Source: Phenylobacterium deserti (GTDB lineage Bacteria; Pseudomonadota; Alphaproteobacteria; Caulobacterales; Caulobacteraceae). Taken from it: a stretch of DNA of 64,000 nucleotides. Below are positions 43,309-51,262 of the stretch, one piece after another. The notes beneath the pieces are model-generated. The model saw only the letters and a program-made list of their open reading frames with translations, did no database searches and was not told the DNA's origin. Every line of letters begins with the position of its first letter. The first letter of the stretch is position 1. Both the position numbers and the translations under genes were made by a program. The stretch lies in NCBI GenBank assembly GCA_945874825.1, contig CAMCIK010000001.1, forward strand, positions 62,001 through 126,000. Direction: 5' to 3'.

Positions 43309-44172
43309 ATGCGCATCCTGGTCATCTTCGCACACTACTTCTCCGGCGAGGCCAAGCCCCGGCACGCCTCGACGGACGCCAGCCGCGAGGCCGACCGCAA
43401 GGCGGCGGTGGAGGGTGCCATCCGCAGCTGGCGGGCGCACTTCGGCCCCAGCGCCATGCTCGACGTGGGTTCCCGGTCCTTCCACATGGGGCCCCGGTCC
43501 GAGGACACGGTGGACATCGTGGTCACGACCACCAGCGAGAAGCACCTGATGACGCCGGACTTCTGCACGGCCATGGGCGTGCGGGTGGCCAAGCACAACC
43601 TCGAGGATCCGCGCATGCTGGGCTTCACCGCCCAGGGCCTGTTCGCTGGCTGGCGCAACCTCTACGACCTGTTCGTCTTCAGCGAGGACGACCTGAAGAT
43701 CAACGACCCGGCCTTCGTCGACAAGCTGGCCTGGTTCAACCGCACCTTCGGGCCCCGGCGTGTGCTCATGCCCAACCGGGTCGAGCTGAACCCCGTCGGC
43801 CATGCACCCAAGACCTACATCGACGGCGACCTGGCCCCCGCCCTCGCCACGACGATGAAGGCCCATGTGCCGGACGAGGAGGCTCTCTATGGCTCGCCCT
43901 TCGGCCGCGAAGGCGTCTTCCAGAGGGCGCGCAACCCGCACTCGGGTTTCTACGCCCTCACCCGCGACCAGCTGTCCTACTGGATGAGCCAGCCCCACTG
44001 GCTGGACCGCGACTGCAGCTTCGTCTCGCCCCTGGAGAGCGCCGCCACCCTGGGGGTCGCCAAGACCTTCTCGATCTACAAGCCCTTTGGCGCGTCCTCC
44101 GGCTTTCTCGAGATCGAGCACCTGGACGACCGCTTCTCGGCCATGAAACTGCCCGTGCGCGACCGGCTCTGA
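43309..44172 (+). CDS. Putative glycosyltransferase-like protein
   Basis: 287 aa, soluble. The stretch YDLFVFSEDDLKIN around residue 125 resembles the acidic metal/nucleotide-sugar-binding motif of GT-A folds. Late blocks such as NPHSGFYALTRDQL and LESAATLG also occur in sugar-transferase-like proteins. No signal peptide is present. The assignment is tentative. The gene is convergent with the dCTP deaminase gene, 10 bp between stops. Confidence 0.55.
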   Translation: MRILVIFAHYFSGEAKPRHASTDASREADRKAAVEGAIRSWRAHFGPSAMLDVGSRSFHMGPRSEDTVDIVVTTTSEKHLMTPDFCTAMGVRVAKHNLEDPRMLGFTAQGLFAGWRNLYDLFVFSEDDLKINDPAFVDKLAWFNRTFGPRRVLMPNRVELNPVGHAPKTYIDGDLAPALATTMKAHVPDEEALYGSPFGREGVFQRARNPHSGFYALTRDQLSYWMSQPHWLDRDCSFVSPLESAATLGVAKTFSIYKPFGASSGFLEIEHLDDRFSAMKLPVRDRL

Positions 44173-44182
44173 GCCGCCCGGA

Positions 44183-45205
44183 TCAGCTCCAGGGCCGGAA
44201 GTGCTTGGACAGCTTGAGGCCCTGCTTCTGGTAGTGGCCACCGCCCTCGCCATACAGGCGCGTCGGCCGCTCGGTCAGGGGCTCGAAGACCAGCCGCGCC
44301 ACGGTCTGGCCGTGATCCAGCAGGAAGGGCGTCTCGTGGCTGCGCACTTCCAGCACACCCCGTGAACCCCGGGCACCTGCCTCGGCGGCACCGAAGCCCG
44401 GATCGAAGAAACCGGCGTAGTGCACCCGGAACTCGCCCACGGATGGGTCGATGGGGGTCATCTCGGCCGCCTGCAGGACAGGGATCTCCACGGCCTCGCG
44501 AGAGGCCAGTATGTAGAACTCGCCAGGATCGAGAAGCAGCTCCCCGCGGCGGGGGGTCAGGGGCTCCCAGAAGTCCCGGGGGTCGTGGCCACCTACCCGG
44601 TCCATGTCGACGACCCCGGCGTGGCGGCGGGCGCGGAAGCCGGCGATCGCCTCGCTCTCCAGGTCGACCCCGATGCTGACCGTGGACAGGCGCGGGGGCT
44701 CGCCCCGCTTCAGGCGTAGCTGGTTAAGCCGGGTGCCCGTTCGCACCAGGACCGAGAAGGTCTGGGGCGCGATCTCGATGAAGGCGGGACCCCGGTAGCC
44801 ATCGACCACGTCGTCGAAGGCCGGTTGGTGGTCGGTGAGCAGGCGCACGAAGACGTCCAGCCGGCCGGTGGAGCTCTTGGGGTTGGCCCGGGCCGAGACG
44901 CCGGCGGGGAGGGCCAGGGCCTCCTGCAGCTCGGCGATGTAGACGCAGCCCCGTTCCAGCACGGCGCCAGCCGACAGGTCGATCTCATGCATGACCACGT
45001 CTGCCAGGCGGTCGGCGACGGTGCGGCCGGGCCGGGGCAGGAAGGAGGCGCGGACCCGCCAGGCGCGCAGGCCCAGGCGCAGGTCCAGGCTGGCAGGCTG
45101 GACCTGGTCGGCGTCGAAGGGGCGAGCGGCGGTGATCGCCGCCTCCGCGATCAGGGCCTCCAGGGTCTGGCAGGGCAGAATCCCCGCAGGCGAAGTCTCG
45201 GACAT
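44183..45205 (-). CDS. dcd: 2'-deoxycytidine 5'-triphosphate deaminase
   Basis: Produces dUTP from dCTP for thymidylate synthesis. 340 aa, about twice the length of the E. coli enzyme, fitting the long alphaproteobacterial type with two dUTPase-like halves. Diagnostic blocks are PASLDLRLG near the N-terminus and NPKSSTGRLDVFVR, which holds the catalytic Ser-Ser-x-Gly-Arg region. The second half has AGFFDPGFG and the C-terminal substrate-closing tail. ATG 45205 is chosen; the frame stays open much further upstream, but that portion overlaps the divergent metZ gene. Confidence 0.9.
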   Translation of the reverse strand: MSETSPAGILPCQTLEALIAEAAITAARPFDADQVQPASLDLRLGLRAWRVRASFLPRPGRTVADRLADVVMHEIDLSAGAVLERGCVYIAELQEALALPAGVSARANPKSSTGRLDVFVRLLTDHQPAFDDVVDGYRGPAFIEIAPQTFSVLVRTGTRLNQLRLKRGEPPRLSTVSIGVDLESEAIAGFRARRHAGVVDMDRVGGHDPRDFWEPLTPRRGELLLDPGEFYILASREAVEIPVLQAAEMTPIDPSVGEFRVHYAGFFDPGFGAAEAGARGSRGVLEVRSHETPFLLDHGQTVARLVFEPLTERPTRLYGEGGGHYQKQGLKLSKHFRPWS

Positions 45206-45325
45206 GGGGGGACACTCGCCGCCGGGGCCCCGCTTGGCAAGGCTGTCCGGGAGCCCTGTCCGAGCCGCCGCTTGACCTGTGGTGCCCGGCCCTGTTGAAG
45301 CAGGCTCCAGACACGGAGACCGGCC

Positions 45326-46510
45326 ATGACCCAAGACCCCAAGGACTGGCGCCCCCAGACCCGACTGGTACGTGGCGGCATGGCCCGCTCGCCCTACGGC
45401 GAGATCTCCGAGGCCCTCTACCTGACCCAGAGCTTCGCCTACGAGAGCGCCGCGGCGGCCGACCGGCGCTTCTCCGGCGAGGACCCAGGATTCATCTACC
45501 AGCGCTTCGGGAACCCGACGACCCAGATGTTCGAGGACCGCCTGGCCCTGCTGGAGGGCGCCGAGGTCTGCCGGGCCACGGCCTCGGGAATGTCGGCGGT
45601 GCACGTGGCCCTGCAGGGCCTGGTGCGGGCTGGCGACCATGTCGTTGCCGGGCGGGCCCTGTTCGGCTCCTGCCGCTGGATCCTGTCGCAGTGGATGCCG
45701 CGATTCGGGGTGGACGTGACCTTCGTCGACGCCACGGACCCGGCGGCCTGGGCGGCCGCCGTCCGGCCCAACACCCGGGCCTTCCTGGTGGAGAGCCCGG
45801 CCAATCCCCTGCTGGAGGTGACCCCCATCGCCGAGGTAGCCGCCCTGTCGCGGTCTGCCGGCGCCCGGCTGGTGGTGGACAATGTCTTCGCCACCCCGAT
45901 CTTCCAGAAGCCCCTGGAGCTGGGTGCCGACATCGTCGTCTACTCGGCGACCAAGCACATCGACGGCCAGGGCCGGGTGCTGGGCGGTGCCATTCTGGGG
46001 AGCGCTGAGCTGATGACAGAGGCCTACCGCGATATCCTGCGGCACACAGGGCCGGCCCTGTCGCCCTTCAACTCCTGGGTCCTTCTGAAGGGCCTGGAGA
46101 CCCTGGACCTGCGCGTGCGGCGCCAGTCGGACAATGCCGGCATCGTCACCGAGACCCTGGCCAGTCATCCAGCTGTCAGCCGGGTGGTCTTCCCTGGTCG
46201 GAAGGATCACCCCCAGGCCAACCTCATCGCCAGCCAGATGACGGGGCCCGGAAATGTCGTGGCCTTCGACCTGGGAACGCGGGAACGGGCCTGGGCCTTC
46301 CTCGACGCCCTGGGAATCGTCGACATCTCGAATAACCTGGGCGACGCCAAGTCCATGGCCACCCACCCCAGCACAACCACCCACCGGTCCCTGTCGGAAT
46401 CCGAGCGGCTGGAGATCGGCCTCACCGAGGGCTGGGTGCGGATGAGCGTCGGACTTGAGGACGCCGAGGACCTGGCCGAGGACGTGGTCCAGGCCCTCGA
46501 CCGGGTCTGA
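45326..46510 (+). CDS. metZ: O-succinylhomoserine sulfhydrylase
   Basis: PLP-dependent gamma-replacement giving homocysteine from an O-acylhomoserine and sulfide, in methionine synthesis. The PLP lysine is Lys210 in YSATKHIDG. The Cys/Met-metabolism blocks YQRFGNPTT, ATASGMSAVH, ESPANPLLEV and VVDNVFATP are present. Length is 394 aa. GGAGA precedes the ATG. The paralogous cystathionine synthase/lyase activities cannot be fully excluded. Confidence 0.9.
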   Translation: MTQDPKDWRPQTRLVRGGMARSPYGEISEALYLTQSFAYESAAAADRRFSGEDPGFIYQRFGNPTTQMFEDRLALLEGAEVCRATASGMSAVHVALQGLVRAGDHVVAGRALFGSCRWILSQWMPRFGVDVTFVDATDPAAWAAAVRPNTRAFLVESPANPLLEVTPIAEVAALSRSAGARLVVDNVFATPIFQKPLELGADIVVYSATKHIDGQGRVLGGAILGSAELMTEAYRDILRHTGPALSPFNSWVLLKGLETLDLRVRRQSDNAGIVTETLASHPAVSRVVFPGRKDHPQANLIASQMTGPGNVVAFDLGTRERAWAFLDALGIVDISNNLGDAKSMATHPSTTTHRSLSESERLEIGLTEGWVRMSVGLEDAEDLAEDVVQALDRV

Positions 46511-46521
46511 CCCCGCCGGGG

Positions 46522-47307
46522 TCAGAAGATCCCGTAGCCGCCGTCGATCAGGAAGCTGTCGCCGGTGTGGAAGGCCGAGGCGTCCGAGGACAGGTAGACG
46601 GCGATGCCGCCGAAGTCCGCCGGCTGGCCCCAACGGCGCACCGGCACGCGGCGGATCACCGCGTCGTTGAACTTGTCACTGCCCTGAGCGCCGGCGGTCA
46701 TGTCGGTGGCGATCCAGCCCGGCAGGATGGCGTTGGCGCGGACGCCGTAGCGGGCGTGCTCCACGGCGATGGAGCGGATCATGGAGATCACAGCCCCCTT
46801 GGTGGCGGCATAGGCCTCGTTGCGCGGGGCGCCGTCGTAGGCGGAGAGCGAGGAGATTACCACCAGGGACCCGCCAGCCTTGTCGCCGCCGTCGGCCCGT
46901 TCGACCATGTGCTTGCAGGCTTCCCGGAACGTGAAGAAGACCCCGTCCAGGTTGACCGCCAGCACGCGCCGGTAGGTCTCTGTGGGGAAGTCCGCGAAGG
47001 AGGAGGCACCGCCGCCGATACCGGCATTGGCGACCACCGTGTCGATCCGGCCCATCTGGCGGACGGCTTCGGCCATGCCCTCGCGCACCGCGGTCTCGTC
47101 GGCGACATCGACGACCTGGGTCAGGACCCGGACGCCGTAGTCCTTCAAGGCCTCGGCCGCGGCGGTATTCTTTTTGCCGTTGGAGCCCCAGATGACCACG
47201 TCTGCCCCGGCCTGGGCCAGGGCCTCCACCATGCCGAAGCCGATACCGCCATTACCGCCGGTGACCAGGGCCACCTTTCCCGTCAGATCAAAAGGCCGAT
47301 AGGCCAT
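46522..47307 (-). CDS. SDR-family NAD(P)-dependent oxidoreductase
   Basis: 261 aa classical short-chain dehydrogenase. The nucleotide motif is TGGNGGIG, the NAG motif VANAGIGGG, and the catalytic Ser and Tyr-x-x-x-Lys appear in ISSLSAYDG and YAATK. ILPGWIATDM closes the site. It resembles gluconate 5-dehydrogenase or 3-oxoacyl reductase types, but the substrate is not determined. Convergent with metZ, 11 bp between stops. Confidence 0.88.
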   Translation of the reverse strand: MAYRPFDLTGKVALVTGGNGGIGFGMVEALAQAGADVVIWGSNGKKNTAAAEALKDYGVRVLTQVVDVADETAVREGMAEAVRQMGRIDTVVANAGIGGGASSFADFPTETYRRVLAVNLDGVFFTFREACKHMVERADGGDKAGGSLVVISSLSAYDGAPRNEAYAATKGAVISMIRSIAVEHARYGVRANAILPGWIATDMTAGAQGSDKFNDAVIRRVPVRRWGQPADFGGIAVYLSSDASAFHTGDSFLIDGGYGIF

Positions 47308-47372
47308 GGGTCATCCTCCCGTTTTGTGTCGGGAATGAAGGACGGCAAGGACAGGCCGGGCGTCAACCCGGA

Positions 47373-47888
47373 TCAGCGGTCGAGGGATGGAAATTCCAGC
47401 TGGCTGACGTCGTAGCCGAGGGCAGCGGCCTTCTCGACCATGATCTTCTGCTCGGCCTCGGTCGGCCGCTGGCGGGCGAAGATAAAGAGGTTGCGGAACT
47501 TCGGGTCCGACGAGATGAACCAGGCGCCCGACGGATCCCGGTGGAGAACCTGATACTCCCAGACCACGAAGGGATTGTAGGTCACCTTCAGGCGGGCCTG
47601 GGTTCCGGGGTCGAGGATCTCGCCCTTGCCGGCGATCTCCACCCGCTTGCCGTCCCGGTAACAGGCATCGAGGACGTTGACCCCGCCATCGGCGCGGGGC
47701 GTATAGTCGGTGGTCGCCGCCACACAGCCCCGGGTGATCAGCATGGGTCGGCGGGCAATTTCCAGCCACTGGCCAGAGTAATGGGCTGCGACGTCAACGG
47801 GCTCCCGGGTGACGGGAGCCGGGGCCGCAAGGCTGACGGCGGGCGGGGCCAGCAGGGTCAGGGCGAGGAAAAGGGCGGAAGGTTTCAT
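47373..47888 (-). CDS. Lipocalin (Blc-like), periplasmic
   Basis: 171 aa with a signal peptide (LFLALTLLAPPAVSLAAPAP) without a clear lipobox cysteine. The lipocalin GxW motif occurs in YSGQWLEIARRP, and later FVVWEYQVLHRD and WFISSDPKFRNLFIFAR match the Blc/VlpA-type blocks. Probable role is binding or storing lipids at the envelope. Start at ATG 47888 with AGACCTCC downstream context only on the other strand. Confidence 0.85.
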   Translation of the reverse strand: MKPSALFLALTLLAPPAVSLAAPAPVTREPVDVAAHYSGQWLEIARRPMLITRGCVAATTDYTPRADGGVNVLDACYRDGKRVEIAGKGEILDPGTQARLKVTYNPFVVWEYQVLHRDPSGAWFISSDPKFRNLFIFARQRPTEAEQKIMVEKAAALGYDVSQLEFPSLDR

Positions 47889-47926
47889 GGAGGTCTCCCC
47901 TTCCGCCCCAGATAGCGCCTCCTGCC

Positions 47927-48676
47927 CTAGCCGGGAAGACCCGGCTGGCTGACCCGGCCCGCACCGGAGATGTTTTGCTCCAGCTGGGTGGGCCGTCGGG
48001 TGAGCTCGACCTCGCCGATCCCGGACACGTTGATCTTCGCGGACTGCTTCGGACCCAGGGTCGCCTTGCCGGCGCCGGAGAGGTCGACCTCGGCCTCTTC
48101 GATCTCGAGGGCGGCGAGGTTGGCCGCGCCGGTGCCTGAGATGTCGAGGCTCGCCTTGCGGGCCTTGCCGGTGGCCGTGACGCGCCCGGCACCGCTGAGG
48201 CTGACCTCGAGTGTGTCCTGGTCGTAGCCGGTGATCTTCAGGTCCTGGACGCCGCCCATTTCGAAGCGGGTGACGCCGGGTGCCTCGATGACCACCTTGA
48301 GGGCACCGCCCTTCCAGCGGGATCCGTCGAAGTCGATCCGGCCGTCCTTGATCGTAATCTTGTCGAGCAGGGCGGCGGGCCCCTCCAGGCTCACGCTGCG
48401 GGCGGGGCCCTGGATGTTGGTGACGTCAGCGAAGGCGTCGATTTCGAGGGTGTCGGTGCCGTCCCAGGCCAGCTTGCGGGTGGCCCGCGGCCCGGAGTCG
48501 CCGAGGATGATCTCGGATCCGTCATCGGAATCGATGTGGAGATCCATGTCCTTGGTTATCTGGCTGAACCTGTCCTGCAGGCCGTTGGGGCCGCCGGCGA
48601 GGGCGATGGCGATGGACATGGCGCCTAAGCACAGGACGAAGCCTGCGGCGGCGATGATGGCGAGTGTGCGGATCAT
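47927..48676 (-). CDS. DUF2807 (GIN-domain) secreted adhesin-like protein
   Basis: 249 aa. The N-terminal signal or anchor (TLAIIAAAGFVLCLGAMSIAIAL) is followed by a beta-helical domain with repeated short strands such as SLSGAGRVTATG, DISGTGAANL and DLSGAGKATLG, typical of DUF2807. An envelope location is inferred. Its ATG overlaps the DUF1700 stop, and it is the last gene of the PadR-DUF1700-DUF2807 operon. Confidence 0.85.
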   Translation of the reverse strand: MIRTLAIIAAAGFVLCLGAMSIAIALAGGPNGLQDRFSQITKDMDLHIDSDDGSEIILGDSGPRATRKLAWDGTDTLEIDAFADVTNIQGPARSVSLEGPAALLDKITIKDGRIDFDGSRWKGGALKVVIEAPGVTRFEMGGVQDLKITGYDQDTLEVSLSGAGRVTATGKARKASLDISGTGAANLAALEIEEAEVDLSGAGKATLGPKQSAKINVSGIGEVELTRRPTQLEQNISGAGRVSQPGLPG

Positions 48677-49248
48677 GAGCGGACCTCCCCGCCTTCAAGG
48701 GCGGGCTTGAGAAGCTTCAGGTGCAGGCGGCCGTACCAGACCAGGGCGTTGACCAGGCCGATGGTGACCAGGGCGGTCAGGGCGCCCAGCGAGACAAAGC
48801 CGGCCATGACCCCGAGACCCGCCAGCATGGCGGCGGCGACATCCCGGGCAACGCCGGCAAAGGCACCGATCACGAAGACAAAGGCCCCGGCCCCAAATCC
48901 CACCACCGAGGCGATGGCGAAGCCCAGCAGCGTGCCCAGGATGGGCAGCAGGATGGGCAACAGGATCAGGACGTCGACGACGCCTAGCCCGAGCACCGCG
49001 AAGATGGCGCCAGCGGCGGCAGAGGGATTGCGCTCGGCCTCCCAGCGCTTCAGGCCGGCCTCGGCCTTCAGCTCCCGCGCCAGGCGGGCGGGATCGCCAA
49101 GACCGGCAGCGACGTCGGCCTCGCTGCGGCCAGCGGCGATGCCCTCGTCGAAGTGGGCGGCATAATCGGACACATAGTCCGAGATGGTCTCCGGCGGCAG
49201 GCCGGCGAGGCCGGTTCTTAACCGGCCCAGGAAGAGCTCACGGCTCAT
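48673..49248 (-). CDS. DUF1700-family membrane protein
   Basis: 191 aa. The N-terminal cytoplasmic helix-bundle region (FLGRLRTGLAGLPPE...YAAHFDEG) is the DUF1700 hallmark, followed by three or four membrane helices. In many genomes this family follows a PadR regulator, as here, and is thought to be part of an envelope-stress or signalling unit. Its function is not established. 4-bp overlaps occur on both sides. Confidence 0.86.
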   Translation of the reverse strand: MSRELFLGRLRTGLAGLPPETISDYVSDYAAHFDEGIAAGRSEADVAAGLGDPARLARELKAEAGLKRWEAERNPSAAAGAIFAVLGLGVVDVLILLPILLPILGTLLGFAIASVVGFGAGAFVFVIGAFAGVARDVAAAMLAGLGVMAGFVSLGALTALVTIGLVNALVWYGRLHLKLLKPALEGGEVRS

Positions 49249-49571
49249 TTTTCGTCTCCAAGGATTTCACCGACAGCCGCTGAGAAGGACGTCCACTCTA
49301 CCTTTTGGGCAGAGAGGCTGGTCCGACCCGCAGGGGTCAGCCGGTAGTATTTACGGGGGGGGCCGGAGGGGCTTTCGACCAGGTAGGTGTCGACCAGTCC
49401 ATCGGACTGCATCCGGCGCATGAGGGGGTAGATCGTGCCTTCGCCCATGTCGATCGCCGCCGCGAGGCGGGCAGCGATGTCATAGGCGTAGGCATCGGCG
49501 CGGGAGAGCAGGGCCAGGACGCAAAGCTCCAGGACCCCCCTCTTCAGCTGAACCTGTACGGCTTCGGGCAA
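49245..49571 (-). CDS. PadR-family transcriptional regulator
   Basis: 108 aa. Winged-helix PadR domain: LKRGVLELCVLALLSR, YAYDIAARL, GTIYPLMRRMQSDGLV and PRKYYRLTPAG all match. It heads an operon with DUF1700 and DUF2807 genes. The region directly upstream contains repeated GGTAYCT boxes and a strong inverted repeat, suggesting autoregulation. Confidence 0.92.
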   Translation of the reverse strand: MPEAVQVQLKRGVLELCVLALLSRADAYAYDIAARLAAAIDMGEGTIYPLMRRMQSDGLVDTYLVESPSGPPRKYYRLTPAGRTSLSAQKVEWTSFSAAVGEILGDEK

Positions 49572-49596
49572 GACAAATACCTCCTTCTGATGAAGA

Positions 49597-49654
49597 GGTA
49601 TCTATCGCAAGGTATCTGTCATGGCAAGGTACCTTTTTTAGAAAGGTACCTTGC
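49597..49654 (-). promoter_or_regulatory. GGTAYCT repeat array with 13-bp inverted repeat (probable PadR operator)
   Basis: Four GGTATCT/GGTACCT boxes start at 49597, 49611, 49628 and 49645 (spacing 14, 17, 17). Two of them form the perfect palindrome AAGGTACCTT (49626-49635 and 49643-49652). Together they build the 13-bp inverted repeat GCAAGGTACCTTT at 49624-49636 with 49642-49654, loop of 5. It lies between the PadR start (49571) and the end of the upstream bdhA gene. It may act as operator, as terminator for bdhA, or both. Confidence 0.6.
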
Positions 49655-49658
49655 GTCG

Positions 49659-50456
49659 TCAGGTTGCAGTCCAGCCGCCATCCACCGACATGGCCGCCCC
49701 CGTGGCGGAGGCACCGACATCGGAAGCCAGGTAGAGCAGAAGGCCCGCCAGGTGCTCGTACTCGACGAACTTCTTGGTAGGCTGGGTGGCGAGGATGACG
49801 TCCTCCAACACCCGGTCCTCGGAGATGCCGCGGGTCTTGGCCTGGTCGACGATCTGGGCCTCGATGAGGGGGGTCTTCACATAGCCGGGGCAGATGGCAT
49901 TTGCGGTGATGCCCGTGCGGGCCAGCTCGACGCCCAGCCCCTTGGTGAAGCCCACCACCCCGAACTTGGCCGCCACATAGGGGGCCTTGAAGGGTGAGGC
50001 GACGAGGCCATGCGCCGAGGCGATATTGATAATTCGCCCCCTGCCCTGGGCCTTCATGATGGGAATGGCCGCCCGGCTCGCGTGGAAGGTGGAGGACAGG
50101 ATCACCGCAATCAGGGCGTCCCACTTCTCTTCCGGGAACTCGTCCACCGGCGCCACGTGCTGGATGCCGGCGTTGTTCACCAGGATGTCCAGGCGCCCGA
50201 ACTCGCGGACGGCGTAGGCGATCAGGTCCTTGATCTCCTCGGGCCGGGTCATGTCGGCGGGGTGGTAGCGGACAGCCGAGTTGGTCCGGGCCTGCAGGGC
50301 CTGGCGATCAGCCTCGATCCTGGCCGGGTCGCCGAGGCCGTTGAGGACCACATTGACCCCCTGCTCGGCCAGGGCGGTGGCCAGGGCCTGTCCGATACCG
50401 CTTGTCGAGCCGGTGATGACCGCGACGTGGCCTTCGAGTTTGTAGTCGACAGCCAT
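49659..50456 (-). CDS. bdhA: 3-hydroxybutyrate dehydrogenase (SDR family)
   Basis: 265 aa; oxidises (R)-3-hydroxybutyrate to acetoacetate with NAD in polyhydroxybutyrate or ketone-body use. The nucleotide motif is ITGSTSGIG, and NNAGIQHVAPVDEFP is the block typical of this enzyme. The catalytic Tyr-Lys pair is in YVAAKFG, and CPGYVKTPL follows. The frame is open to 50606, but the upstream 50 residues are Ser/Arg/Pro-rich and overlap yaaA, so ATG 50456 is used. Confidence 0.9.
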   Translation of the reverse strand: MAVDYKLEGHVAVITGSTSGIGQALATALAEQGVNVVLNGLGDPARIEADRQALQARTNSAVRYHPADMTRPEEIKDLIAYAVREFGRLDILVNNAGIQHVAPVDEFPEEKWDALIAVILSSTFHASRAAIPIMKAQGRGRIINIASAHGLVASPFKAPYVAAKFGVVGFTKGLGVELARTGITANAICPGYVKTPLIEAQIVDQAKTRGISEDRVLEDVILATQPTKKFVEYEHLAGLLLYLASDVGASATGAAMSVDGGWTAT

Positions 50457-50460
50457 GGGC

Positions 50461-51252
50461 CTACTCCTTGTCGGCGCCGACGGGCGCGGGTTGGGGTCGG
50501 GAAAAGACCCAGAGGTCGGCCGAGGACTGCCCGGCCTGGAAACGGTAGCCGTCGCGGTCGAAGCCCTTGAGGTCGTCCGCACGCTCGATCCGGTTGTCGA
50601 TGGCATAGCGGGCCAGAAGCCCCCTCGCCCGCTTGGCGAAGAAGCTGATGATCTTCGAGCTGCCGTCCTTCTCCTCGAGGAACTTGAGGTCGATGACCCG
50701 GGACCGGAGGGCCTTGCGGTTCACGGCCGAGGCGTACTCCTGGGAGGCGGCGTTGACGATGACGGGGTCGGCGTGACCCGCCAACTCACTGGCAAGGGCC
50801 CGGCCCAGGCGATCCCCCCAGAAGGCGTAGAGGGTCTTGCCGCGCCGGGTGCGAAGGGGCGAGCCCATCTCCAGCCTGTAGGGCTGGATTCCGTCCAGGG
50901 GCTTCAGCACCCCGTAGAGGCCTGAGAGGATTCGGACATGGTCCTGGGCCCAGGCCAGGGCCTGCGGGTCCAGCTCCCGGGCCTTCAGGCCGGCATAGAC
51001 GTCGCCGTTGAAGGCGAAGGCCGCCTGCAGCGCACCCTCGGCCTCCGGGTCGAAGGCCTGGAAGCGTTCACGGTTCAGAACCGCCAGCTTCTCCGAAAGC
51101 TCCATGAGCGATCGGATCTGGGCCACCGACAGCCTTCGGGTCGCTGCGGCGAGCTGGGCCGTATCGGCCTCAAGGGACGGACGCGTCAGGGGTACCGGGA
51201 CCGGGGGCGGGTCGAAGTTCATCGCCTTGGCGGGGGAGAGGAGGATCAGCAT
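50461..51252 (-). CDS. yaaA: YaaA-family peroxide stress protein (DUF328)
   Basis: 263 aa. The family N-terminus MLILLSPAKAMNFD is unmistakable, and FNGDVYAGL, GLYGVLKPLDGIQPYRLEMG and NAASQEYA follow in order. The E. coli member limits free intracellular iron under peroxide stress. Its stop is 4 bp upstream of bdhA; co-transcription with bdhA is likely. Confidence 0.93.
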   Translation of the reverse strand: MLILLSPAKAMNFDPPPVPVPLTRPSLEADTAQLAAATRRLSVAQIRSLMELSEKLAVLNRERFQAFDPEAEGALQAAFAFNGDVYAGLKARELDPQALAWAQDHVRILSGLYGVLKPLDGIQPYRLEMGSPLRTRRGKTLYAFWGDRLGRALASELAGHADPVIVNAASQEYASAVNRKALRSRVIDLKFLEEKDGSSKIISFFAKRARGLLARYAIDNRIERADDLKGFDRDGYRFQAGQSSADLWVFSRPQPAPVGADKE

Positions 51253-51262
51253 GTTGCGACTC

